A stretch of DNA of 64,000 bases, taken from the NCBI GenBank assembly GCA_003952965.2, contig CM025855.1:21825122-21889121 (forward strand), written 5' to 3'. The stretch is from Morella rubra. Its lineage: Eukaryota; Streptophyta; Magnoliopsida; Fagales; Myricaceae. Shown here in pieces: positions 36,255 through 46,228 of the stretch (the stretch's first letter is position 1; each line of letters begins with the position of its first letter). Below the pieces are notes generated by a model. It was not told the DNA's origin. It saw only the letters and a list, made by a program, of their open reading frames with translations, and did not search any database. The translations under genes were made by a program, and so were the position numbers.

Positions 36255-36931
36255 GACGTGCAGCTTTTGTCTTTTGCCTTTTTTTCTCACTTAAAAGAGG
36301 CTAGATCACAATTGATGATGTAGAGAGGCAAAAAGTTTGCAAAAGTCTTGTTTACTCTCTCCATAAGGTTCCATTTATAGGTCTTCAGTCTTGGGGGTTT
36401 CTGAGGGCCTTTTTGGTATGTTGGAGAGGTGCCCTAAGTGTCCTGATGTCTTGGTTCGCGAGCTGTGTTGACACATACATGCTTATCTGTCGACACTTTC
36501 ATCGAGTTTGGAACTTGCTCCCAGGTGCTTGTGACATGTGTCAACACCTCCTTTATTATATGTCGACACCATCTTCACATGTGTAGACACTTTGCTTCCC
36601 ATGTGTCGACACCATCGAAATGACAATTTGGTTTCTGTGCTATGTGTCGACATTATCTTGGCAGATGGAGTTTTTATGTGCTTTTGATATCCAATCTTTT
36701 CAATATCAACACGAAAAACTCCAACAATGCAAAATATCATAGTTTAGGTGCAAGTCATGGTGTTTAAATTAAATATAGGCATAATCAATTAAAGAGAAAT
36801 ATAAATACAATTGAGTACTCTCTATTGAATAGTGGATTGACAACCATATTCTAAAAATATTCCAAAGCTATTTTGTCATTTGTTATCATCAAAATCGAGT
36901 TAGATAGCTTAAGATCAATCTTGGGCTAACA
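36255..36931 (-). repeat. element D 5' LTR, truncated
   Basis: Corresponds to 25250-25963 of the left LTR (shared ACGTGCAGC...TTTGTCTTTTG at the junction, TTGGGCTAACA at the outer end). The inner roughly 560 bp plus PBS are absent. GTGTCGACA/GTGTTGACAC words cluster at 36466-36655. Confidence 0.85.
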
Positions 36932-37215
36932 ACGTCTCAATGGTGTAGAAACTATCGATATAATCCTTGGAGTTCCCCAAATCATACAAGACAGTAGAAA
37001 TGACATGCGCACAAGAAATCCCCGTGAGATCCCATTGCCTAGACCAACATGTCCTCTCTACTAAGTTGACTACATACTGCTTTTGCTTATGCTCGACCCC
37101 GAACAGTCCATCCCCAGCATATGTTGATACACACTCATATGACTCTAGCCCATTTCTATCCACTTTTTTCGCAATGGCTAGAGACAATATGCTCAAATAT
37201 TTTTTCTTTACATGA
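36932..37215 (-). pseudogene. Mutator-like (MULE) transposase C-terminal fragment with SWIM finger
   Basis: Minus-strand frame (open to 37215) reads FGVEHKQKQYVVNL, then WSRQWDLTGISCAHVI followed by STVLY, the SWIM zinc-finger block of MuDR-type transposases (CxCxxWDLTGxPCxH). Here the first Cys pair reads C-W-S-R, so one zinc ligand is lost. The fragment is cut on the left by the edge of element D; the DDE core that should lie upstream (right) is not recognisable. It is either the C-terminus of a dead MULE or a host MULE-derived gene piece. Confidence 0.72.
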
Positions 37216-38670
37216 AGAGGGGCTCCTTGTACATTGCAAATAGGGTATCTTAATCACTTTGAATGTCTTTCAACTCTTAACACTCTGTTCCGATCACTTG
37301 AATGCATATAAGTAGGCGTATAACGTGTGTAGCGATATATTTATGCTTTGGTATCTATAAACTCCTCAGTCATGTCTCGAACAAATGCGCAACGCTGGGA
37401 ATTTGACTCAGTCTTCAATTTTTCGTTGGTGGAGCTATGTTTTCTCTTTAATTATTTTTGGATAATTTATAACTAATCCATGGATAATGGTCGTTTCTTC
37501 AACAGAGCCCACCTCTCCACTAAACTTTCATTGAGTGGTTCCTGCACCAGCATTATGCATAATAAACTAATCTATGGATATTGTATGCAACTTTTGGCTC
37601 AAGCTTTGCATGCTTCTTTGTTTCAGTACAACAAATTTTGCCTTCAAAAAATTCGATTTTTTTCCCAAAATTTTTTTTGGGACGGAATCCATCTGTCGCC
37701 CCAACTGTCTCAACAAATCTGTTACAAACAATTTTTTGGCACAAAAATGGTTCCCTTTCAGAACGGGAAGGATTCCGTCCCAAAATCAATTTATTGTTCG
37801 AACACTTTAGAACAGAATGTTGTGGGTAATGTTCGAACGGGTTTCGATGGAAAATTAAAATGCCTTCGATAATGCAACTAAACGTTTGAACAACCATAAA
37901 AAATTTACATTCGATATTTATGGTACTGTTCTAAAAATTAGAACGTCTGTAACCGTTTTTTTTTCTGTTACAACATCTAACGTCAAATCCATTCTAACAA
38001 TTTCGGACAGAAATCACTTAGTCACACATTCAAAATTGTTATATATACTCACTACTGTCTTGATGTATAGACGAGCATTCCAACGCGGAAAAAATAGAAA
38101 TGTCCGGATGTCAAAAAGATGTCCGCACAGGTATGAATGTTTCTTCAGCGAATCGTGTGGTTCCACGTTGCAATACTTCACACATGTGATGTCGAAACCG
38201 TCTGGACAACAACATACTATATGGACAGAGGTATGTTCTAGAAGATTTTTGAATCTGCCATATTTAATAAGGTTGAATTTGTTGGGCCAGGTGTGAATCT
38301 AACTGTTGAGAAATGTCCGAACTCCTTTCATAGCAGTGTAGTCGCCTAGCTTGTAACATAAAACCTACAAGACTTGTCAAAATCACATTTTCACTATCTT
38401 TTCACCATATTTGGTCATTATTTCGAGATCTATACTTACAACTTCAGGTAATGCCTTCTTCGTGCCTTTGTTTTTCAATTTCATGCATTTTTATTGTTTT
38501 TTGATGGATAATAAGGTTGTTTCCTTTGTGTTCATTGGAGCACCGTTTGGACACTTTATCTGGACTGTTTGGATGTGTTACACTTCATTCAGACACATTG
38601 TGAACAGAAACATTGCTGTTTGACAATCGTGCGAACGGTTTATGCTGACATTTAGACAATTTTTGTTTAG
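37216..38670. other. unassigned stretch, probably decayed transposon sequence
   Basis: No domain recognised. Around 37640-37800 there are GGGACGGAATCC and GGATTCCGTCCC words in inverted order, similar to 3560-3700. Several short open frames overlap on both strands without coding character. Confidence 0.35.
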
Positions 38671-38940
38671 TTGGCCATAGATCGGTTCAAAAAATGTATC
38701 ACCAAGGCCAAGGCACAGACAAAGCGACCAGCTTGGGCGGAAGCTATGGTAGTGGAGCTGAGGGAGAGTATTCAGACGATGGTGGAGCTGACGCATACAT
38801 TGTGCATAAGTCTCCACACTCGCTTAACTACTCTGGAGAATAATTTTGCTTTGACGGAGGGGGGTCTAAGGGAGGAGGTGATTGCTATGCGGAACGAACT
38901 GACTTCTGTGACAGAACTCGTGTCCCAGTTCTACTAGTCT
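38671..38940 (+). CDS. small coiled-coil-like ORF, unknown
   Basis: 88 codons from ATG at 38671 to the stop at 38935-38937. A basic start (IDRFKKCITKAKAQTKR) is followed by regularly spaced hydrophobics (VVELRESIQTMVELTHTL, LTTLENNFALTEGGLREEV, MRNELTSVTELV) that suggest a coiled coil. After the stop the frame continues with VDNIEEWLEHVHDAIGQDL-like sequence to about 39070, so the original ORF was probably longer. It sits between a MULE fragment and a plant transposon-protein relict, so it may be part of the same decayed element. I do not recognise the family. Confidence 0.35.
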
Positions 38941-39070
38941 CTCAATACGGTTCCTATGCAGCTCCTTACGCTCATCAAATGGGTGGATAATATAGAGGAG
39001 TGGTTGGAGCATGTTCATGACGCCATTGGACAAGATCTTGATGAGCCAGCTCGTCATCGTGATTCAGACT

Positions 39071-39770
39071 AGTCTCTGACTTATGCTTTGTTAGTCTTCG
39101 GCTTATGTTTTTTCCCTATTATTTACAAATACTTTGTTAGTCTCTAGCTTGTACTAGACTTTATGATTATGTTTTTCGTTTGGTATTTCTATGTTTGATA
39201 TTTTATATTATTTTCATTAGTTTAAATTTATTACGATTTAAATGGATGATTAGTACAATTAAACAAATGATTAGTACGAGTGCTATGTTAACCGAACGGT
39301 TAGTATAATTCGGTAGAATGGTCGTTTAGTACAAAAGTATGCTTAATTATTTGTACGATTTTTGTGTCAAATTACATTTGGTTAATTAAATGATTTAAAT
39401 ACATTAAATTAAGTGAATGAAATCGGTTAAATTGGGATCACTTATCAATTAATGAATTAAGTAATGTTGAATTAATCTATTAGGCATTTGCATGGTGTGA
39501 CAAAACATTCCAACGGATAATATGAAATGACAATGTTGGAATGCATGACAATACAATCCGAACGTCCACATAATAGTCGTAGAGCTTACACGTGTTTGAT
39601 GAGGACGACGGTTGAAAACAATTGTAACCGTTTAGATGGGTAACATCACGTCCGGACTTTTTGTGACGTTTAGTTAGCCAAACATGTGCTTCCACATCGC
39701 ACAATGTCAGGAAAAGATAGTCCGGATGGGGAACCCACGTCCGAACGTTAATGTTTCGAATAGTTTTAAA
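39071..39770. other. non-coding stretch, nothing recognised
   Basis: AT-rich, with scattered TCCGGA/CGTCCGGAC words shared with 37900-41000, which suggests one decayed element across the region. No gene seen. Confidence 0.35.
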
Positions 39771-40398
39771 CTATTCGAGTTTTGGCATTTAATACGGTGA
39801 AATTTTATTGGGCCATGTGTCCTCAAACGCGTCCGCACCACTATAACAAGTACGGATGGCATCCATGGATTGTCAAATACGAACAGGTACGACATTTTCA
39901 TTTTACAGTGTGATATTTTCTCTCAAATTTGTCCTCCTTCACGTATTTTCTTCCCAAATTTTTATGTAATCTCTTTCATTCGAGGGCTTAATCATATCCG
40001 GGTAAGATTTATTACATTTTGGTATGATTTTTGCAGTAAAAATCTTGTTTTTTTTTTTGGGAGTTCTATGTAGAAAGTTTCAATCCTATTCGAGTTTTGG
40101 CATTTAATACGGTGAAATTTTATTGGGCCACGTGTCCTCAAACGCGTCCGCACCACTATAACAAGTACGGATGGCATCCATGGATTGTCAAATACGAACA
40201 GGTACGACATTTTCATTTTATAGTGTGATATTTTCTCTCAAATTTGTCCTCTTTCACGTATTTTCTTCCCAAATTTTTACGTAATCTCCTTCATTCGAGG
40301 GCTTAATCACATCCGGGTAAGATTTATTACATTTTGGTGTGATTTTTGCAGTAAAAATCTTGTTTTTTTTGGGAGTTCTATGTAGAAGGTTTCAATCC
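39771..40398. repeat. tandem direct duplication, 315-bp unit
   Basis: 39771-40085 and 40086-40398 are near-identical, each starting CTATTCGAGTTTTGGCATTT and ending in a T run plus GGGAGTTCTATGTAGAA and TTTCAATCC. Differences are few (CATGTGTCC versus CACGTGTCC, and the length of the T run), so the duplication is younger than the sequence around it. Confidence 0.92.
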
Positions 40399-41119
40399 CA
40401 TTTTTTGCATACTGCATTGTCTTTTTTTTTTTGTAGAAATTGATTGTGCTAAGTGTTAGGATTATTTTAAGTGTATTTTTGAGAGATTTGGTTGTATATT
40501 TGAGAGTGTGTGGGAGGTGGAGGGAGGCTGCCATGGCTGACTTAACTCAAACATATTTCCTGATGCGTTCAGATGATGATTGCAGATGTCAGAGTTCGAA
40601 TTGTATCGTTAAATGGATATGCTATCATCTTGTATGTGTCCGGACGCATTATACAAACTGTCCTGACGCCTAGTTATATTTATTTTCAATATTTGTTTAC
40701 TTTGGTTTCTATTCAGACTTCTTTCGTTTGCTGTTCAGACATTTTTGGTGGAAATGTCATCGTTTTCTCCGTTGTAGAATTTTATGTTGTCCTTTACAAT
40801 TTTGTTTGGACACCCAGGATAGGGCGTTGGGACGCTTGTGCAAAATATGCCATCATTTTAAATGTTGTCCGGATGGTTTTTTCCACACGTCGGGATGTGT
40901 TTTGATTTCAAATAGTGACATTTCGCCAAATTGTTTTGTATATATGCCATCCGTTCTTACGGTGATTAACTATGCAAACGGCATGTTCCTCGTGCGAACG
41001 GTTTTTCTACCGTGTGAACTCTTTTTTACATGTTAAGAAAAATGAACAAGTGTCCGTGCTTCGAGGCTGAGCCTTCCAACAGTAGATAGATCCTGACACA
41101 CCTCTATCGTTGGATGAGC
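40399..41119. other. unassigned stretch
   Basis: Short plus-strand frames (40440-40673, 40573-40905, 40728-41036) overlap but show no known domain. GTCCGGA-type words continue here. Confidence 0.3.
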
Positions 41120-41960
41120 ATTCGGCATTGATTATGTCTTGATCGATCATTTTCGAGCGGCAAATTACCTTGTCCGATTTCAACGACTTGAGATTTGAGG
41201 ATCGGATGCTTCCAAAGGTGGTTGAGCTTCAATGTTGGGTACCGTTTTTGCAGTGGACAAGCGCCATATCCAGGATTTGGTGTTAGAGTTTTATGCCGCT
41301 ATTCTTCTGGTGCCCAACATCTCAGATCTTGGTTGGCAGGTCGCAGTCCGCAACACTCAGGTCTTTTTCTCGCAAGATGAGCTAGCGAGGTTCATGGGCT
41401 ATGAAAGTTCTATGGATGCGTTCCCTTGGCTACCACTTTACAAGAAGGACCGGCCTCCTACGCTGAGGTATTCTGAATGATGTTGGGTTCGGATGTAGTT
41501 GTTTTGGAGGGAAGCAGCATGGTCCATGGGCAACTGCTTCGCTTTTGGAATCTCATGCACCTGATTTTATTCTACTTCATCGACCTGAAGAAGCACACCA
41601 CATAGATTTCGTTTCATCGACCAAGTTGATGTTGCTAGTTAGACAGGGGGCATTGATTGATCTGGTTGCATACATATTCATGATTGTCCGTGCTTAGGCT
41701 CTGTCACACGATACAGATTCGCTATTTATGGTGTTTTACTGATGCAGTTCCTCCACGCCATGCTAGTACCTGAGGATCCTGAAAGGGGCATCCACTTGAG
41801 CCTATCAACAAGATCTAAACTCTTGTGTTTTATGGTTTAGACACGTCGACAGCGTGTTGTGCGAGCAACTCTTGGTAGACGTTAAGAGCAGCCTCCGGAG
41901 ACTAAGAAGTGGGATCCTGGTTAGAGCTTGACCCAAGGACTTCAGGCAGAGCGACTGACT
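41120..41960 (+). pseudogene. relict of a plant transposon-protein domain
   Basis: The plus-strand frame around 41232-41480 reads DKRHIQDLVLEFYAAILLVP, then VRNTQVFFSQDELARFMGYE and LPLYKKDRPPTLRY. This is the pattern (phenylalanine-rich LVxEFYA...F..DELxxFMG) of the plant family often annotated as putative plant transposon protein domain. Downstream frames (GQLLRFWNLMHLILFY, LIDLVAYIFMIVRA) fit the second half but contain stops. A domain of the same kind is present in the extra ORF of element D. It is probably the cargo or a second gene of a dead element that includes 36932-41119. Confidence 0.5.
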
Positions 41961-42105
41961 TGGGTAAATTGCTTGGTGGAGGATCTGAAGGCAGAGTTGA
42001 GTGCTTGAAGTAAATGCAATATATCAAAAGTACAGCTCACATCGCAACAGATTATGAGGTTATACAAATACTATTGACTCCAAAACTTAGATTTAAAAAA
42101 AAAAA

Positions 42106-42295
42106 GGGAAAATACACTTTGCACCCCTTAACTATGAGGCCATTTTCACTTTGCACCCCGATTTATCGATTTCGTGACATTGAGTCCCCAATCTTTAATA
42201 ATTCATCAATTTGCACCCTGGACCCTAATTTACCGTTATTTCTCACTGTAAACAAAACACTTGCCATCCACTGACATGCTCTCGTTTCCAATGCC
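42106..42295 (+). repeat. long terminal inverted repeat, left
   Basis: Starts GGGAAAATACACTTTGCACC after an A run. It pairs with the reverse complement of 55497-55690 with scattered mismatches. Confidence 0.7.
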
Positions 42296-42679
42296 CGTTT
42301 TACCTTCATTAATGCAAATAGAGGTTGACTCAAAAAGCTTTAACATTTCAATTGCAAATATATTGACATCTATTCCGCTCCACTTCTATTTCAAGGCCCC
42401 TAAATTTGCAAGTTCAATCAGAAAACTTTTCCTCTACTTGATTTGTTATCCACATATTGAAGTTCCATTTTGTGCTTGAAAACCTAAGATCCCACTTATG
42501 AGAATAGCAAGCGGTGAGACTTCATGGCGAGGACCTCATCATCTATCTTAGTCTCATTTGTCAAAATCCTTGCACTCGCCAAAGCCCTAACAGCTAGATT
42601 CGGAACCTCGCCTTTGGAACTAGAGATGATTATGGCAGCGAAGAAATCAAGCCAGACCCAAATTACGAACCATCACATA

Positions 42680-43165
42680 ATGCACACAATGACTTCACAG
42701 AGATTGCCAAATAGGCTTCTTCCATTACACGAACCAAACCTAGATGGGAGCAGACCCTGCTCTCCAATTTCCCTTCCTTCTATTTCTCTGATTCTTGGTT
42801 TTTCAACGAACTGATGAAGCACCAAAACAATGTGCATCTTTCATTTCGTTTCTTTCACTGGCTTTGCACTCGGAATGGGTTGGTTGATGAAGCGCTTAAT
42901 ATGTTTGATTGGTTGATAGGGGATTGGAAATGTATGTTAATATTCTATATAAAAAGTGATGATTGGAAAGAATGAAGGGCATTTGGATAGATTGAAATTG
43001 GTGTTCTTATGCGAGCTAGATCTTAAGAAGGTTGTAATTATGTTTCTTGAGCTTTCTGAATTGTTTAGTAAAATTCCTACGATTTGCGTTAAAGTGAAGA
43101 AGTGGATCCAATATTGCCTTTCAATTGTCAGGTCCTTTGTTCTTGTGAACAAGTTCTTTTAGTTG
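42680..43165 (+). pseudogene. PPR protein fragment, 5' part
   Basis: The frame through 42745 reads TKPRWEQTLLSNFPSFYFSD, then WFFNELMKHQNNVHLSFRFF and HWLCTRNGLVDEALNMFDWL. It looks like the N-terminus of a plant mitochondrial pentatricopeptide-repeat protein of the At5g18950 kind (recalled from memory). A stop lies just upstream in the same frame and the frame ends at about 42971. Further weak similarity in shifted frames (GHLDRLKLVF, MFLELSELF) runs to 43165. PPR proteins bind organelle RNA; this piece is far too short and broken to work. It continues at 55229 beyond element H. Confidence 0.6.
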
Positions 43166-43179
43166 TAGGGTATTAAATA

Positions 43180-43535
43180 TGCACAGTGGAATTTAGATCG
43201 AAATACCTTCAGCCATAATTGCTTAAGTGTTTGCCTTTGTATTGTAAAAGAAAAGACCCGTGAGAGTGATAGGGTTCTTCTAGCCTATTCCTTGACTATA
43301 TTAGCCATATTGATGGAATACACAAGCCTTTATTTTATAGGCTTGGCTAGGGACCCCTGATCAGAATTCTTCTACAATTATTCCTCACATCAAGGAATAA
43401 GATTGTATTTAAAATTTAAATACTCAAAAATAATAACTGATAAGAATACAATTCAAAACACCCGTGATTTAAATTCAAAACTTTGTATGCTAGATATGTT
43501 GGCCACCTTAAGGAAAATATTCAAAATATTTTACA
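43180..43535 (-). repeat. element G 3' LTR
   Basis: Minus-strand start TGTAAAATATTTTGAATATT at 43535, next to the PPT. The inner end near 43180 (TGCACAGTGGAA on the plus strand) is a guess. Confidence 0.6.
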
Positions 43536-44360
43536 TTCTCCCACTTGGTCCACATAATACGTAAATTACCTGATTGGTTTATTAACACTTTTGTATGGCC
43601 ATTACTATATTCATTCCTACTAGTTTTGAAATACTACCACTCAAATAAAGAATACCATGCATGAATAATAATGGTAAGACTCTTAGGATCGAATAATTTC
43701 CTTCCATGTATCACAATACACAACACCCTCTTCATGAGTAGTTTATGAGCTATAACTTTATGAATGAACTTCCAATAAGTCATTTGGGTCCAACTTTATG
43801 TTTATCCCCACGGATAAAACAATTACAACACATTATGTGCACAAATGTAAATTTATTTTCCAAGAATATGAACTATATGTTTATAGACTAGAAAATAGAG
43901 AAACTGAGCATAAACTGAATCAACAAGTCTCATATGATCTGCATGAATTTATATTGTCGTTTCGGTAACTTTCAGTCATAGGATCCGCTATCTATAATTC
44001 AGTACTTGAATGCTCAAACATGGCCTTTCGGGATAAGTTTGATGGAATCTTGTCCTTTAATTCTCCCAAATCCCTATCCGATAGTATGTTTATATATAAC
44101 CATTAATTAGAACGCTGAAGGAAAAGTTCTATAGTGGGGAATCGCCCAAACTTCGCATTTTTTAATTGCGAAACAAGAAAGGACGTTGGAATAGAATACT
44201 GAACTCTGTGTATAAATATAAACAATATTGGAGCGTTTGCGTTTGCAAGTTGCTGCCTCTGGAATTTTCAGAGACTTTTTTTGATCTAATCCTGTCTCAT
44301 CGTTTATCTTATTGCGAATCATATTATTGCATGTGGGCCTCATGGATCGATCCAGTTGAA

Positions 44361-44482
44361 ATTTAAATATTCAAAACTAGTAATTGATAAGAATAGAATT
44401 CAAAACACCCATAATTTAAATTTAAAACTTCATATGCTAGATATGTGGGCCACCTTAAGGAAAATATTCAAAATATTTTTCA
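44361..44482 (-). repeat. element G 5' LTR fragment
   Basis: 122 bp corresponding to the outer end of 43400-43535. It ends 26 bp before the left edge of element H. Confidence 0.65.
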
Positions 44483-44508
44483 TGAGTTTCTGCAGCTGTT
44501 TTGGGGGA

Positions 44509-45023
44509 TGATGGTGCCAATATTGAATCACACCCAGCCCAAACCAATTTGGGCGAAAAATATGATTACTTCCTCAAAAGCCCAACAGTTATAATCCAAC
44601 CCATGTAGTGTATTTTCCAAAAGATAAAATCACTACGTACGCCATAAACAGTTACTTAACGGCCCATGATAAGCCACGGCACCACGCTCCCATTATACTC
44701 GTAGCAGTTACGAATAACCGTGGAAAAAAGGTGGAAAGGACATCATGAAGCACGAACAAAAACTGCCTACTAAAATCTTGGTTAGAGGAAGAAAAAGAAA
44801 TGTGGGCAAGAGCGCTATAAAAAGAGAAGCTAACGATGAGAACAGGTAAGATATTTATGAGGTGAAAAAATAGCAAAAACTCAAATAAAAGTAAAAGACT
44901 AATTAAGCTTCGGAGATTCCACATCTCGGGACCCGGGGTCTTTTATTGTTTTACAGGAAAAGATACAGGAAGATCATGCTGCATTTACTCTGATGTATTA
45001 GCCATAAATCAACTGATTTATCA
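44509..45023 (+). repeat. element H 5' LTR
   Basis: 515 bp, TGATGGTGCC...TTTATCA. A TATAAAAA box lies at 44816-44823. The right LTR is 442 bp; the difference is mainly a deletion corresponding to 44626-44698 (right copy near 54902). Confidence 0.92.
44816..44823 (+). promoter_or_regulatory. element H LTR TATA box
   Basis: TATAAAAA, conserved at 55020-55027 in the right LTR; the likely core promoter of the element. Confidence 0.55.
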
Positions 45024-45025
45024 GT

Positions 45026-45041
45026 TGGCGCCGTCTATGAG
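45026..45041 (+). promoter_or_regulatory. element H primer-binding site
   Basis: TGGCGCCGTCTATGAG begins two bases inside the LTR. TGGCGCCG-type sites are usual for plant Ty3/gypsy elements of the Tat and Athila groups. Confidence 0.85.
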
Positions 45042-45524
45042 AACGTTTACGTTCTCGTGATAAAAGGTTTATGGTGATCACCAAGAGTAAAGGCAAGGGG
45101 AAGACAGGAGACGATTTGGAACCATTCTGGGAGCCCCCTTTACGAGTTATGGAAGGCTTAGTAGAAACTGTTCACGAATCTCACACTAGCACGAACGAGA
45201 ACTAGGCCCTAATGATAGACAACCGGGGAAACGTCCATGCCGGAAAGGTATGCTGGAGAAGCCCGCATGCCACAAATATCGATACCAGAAAAACACGACG
45301 AAGAAGTTCATACCTAACAACACGGAAGAGGCTCACATTCCCCACCTGGACGGAATGAAGGAACCGACAGAGTCAACTCTAAATTAGAAGAAGTCTTAGT
45401 AGAGTTGGGGCGGATGAGACAAAAGGTGGATAAACCACCATCGTCTCCTTGGAAAATATGATGCACCAAGTGGAATCCCCCTTTACTCCAAATATCTTGG
45501 ATCCGGCTACCCTCCAAGTTCTGC
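45042..45524 (+). other. element H leader
   Basis: Leader and probable gag N-terminus. ATG codons at 45072 and later open only short frames, and small indels scramble the reading frame. A compressed copy lies at 46320-46560. Confidence 0.45.
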
Positions 45525-46228
45525 ATGCCAATGGTTGACAAGTATACGGGAACAACCGATCCACTCGATCATTTGGACGATTATATCTCGCAGGTGGATC
45601 TACTGGACACTCAAGACGCAATCAAATGCAAAGCGTTCCCTACAACGCTGGCTGGATCGGCTCGCATATGGTTTAGCAGACTGAGATTGAATTCCATCTC
45701 AAGCTTCAAGGAGCTCAGTAAAGCCTTTGTCAGCCATTTCATAGCTAGCAAAAAATAGAAAAAACCGGCCATTCATCTCCTTTCCACTCGACAGAAGGAA
45801 GGCGAAAGTCTACGAGATTATGTGGTGCGGTTCAACCAAGAAAAACTTAATGTGGAAGATCCAGAAGACAAGGTGGTACTCACCGCTATTGTAGCTGGTT
45901 TAGCCGACGAAAGGTTTTCTTTCTCCCTAGGAAAGAAACCTCCTGAAACCTTCGGAGAATTCATGGAAAAAGCACAAAAGTATATGAATGCTAAAGACAT
46001 GATGACTGCCCGCCAGCAATAAGTAGTCGATCAAAGTGGAATATCTGCCAAAAGAAGAAAAGAAGGAACTCCCGCTAGGCATCCGTAATGGAGAAAGAGC
46101 AGAAGGTGGAAACAATAGATTACCCGAAATACAATTCACACCTCTCAATGCGTCTCCAGGAAAAATCCTCATGGAAATTTGAAACGATCCCGAGATACAA
46201 AAACTCAAATCCGACTAACAAAACGGAC
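45525..46228 (+). pseudogene. element H gag, copy 1
   Basis: The frame from 45525 reads YTGTTDPLDHLDDYISQVDL, then TTLAGSARIWFSRLRLNSIS and AFVSHFIASKK, the retrotrans_gag core of Ty3/gypsy. A TAG at 45756-45758 interrupts; the same frame then continues LRDYVVRFNQEKLNVEDPED and FSFSLGKKPPETFGEFMEKA to a stop at 46021. Later pieces are shifted. Copy 3 has a TAG at the same place (48266-48268). Gag forms the virus-like particle. Confidence 0.85.

Larger units (their letters stand above)
24690..36931 (-). mobile_element. element D: SIRE/Maximus-like Ty1/copia retrotransposon with extra ORF
   Basis: The left LTR (24690-25963) and a truncated right LTR (about 36255-36931) are related. The minus-strand order is gag, linker, protease-integrase, RT, RNase H, extra ORF, PPT, LTR. 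The gag, protease and RNase H wording is that of SIRE-type elements and is close to element B. The solo LTR F splits the RT/RNase H junction. Flanking pentamers differ (ACTGC left, ACGTC right), and the two flanks belong to different elements, so its ends may come from two insertions joined by recombination. The PBS and gag N-terminus were lost in a deletion that also removed roughly 560 bp of LTR. Confidence 0.9.
43180..44482 (-). mobile_element. element G: small copia relict
   Basis: The left LTR-like piece (about 43180-43535) and a right partial copy (44361-44482) share CTAGATATGTKGGCCACCTTAAGGAAAATATTCAAAATATTT. A copia-type PPT (minus AAGTGGGAGA) follows the left one at 43536-43550. The internal 43551-44360 has no recognisable gag or pol. 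The right LTR has lost most of its length. Matching target duplications were not found, so the outer boundaries are approximate. Confidence 0.65.

Noticed and set aside
37480..37897. Several overlapping open frames of 78-130 codons on both strands
   Set aside because: All lie on the same sequence with inverted GGGACGGAATCC words; no domain and no coding pattern.
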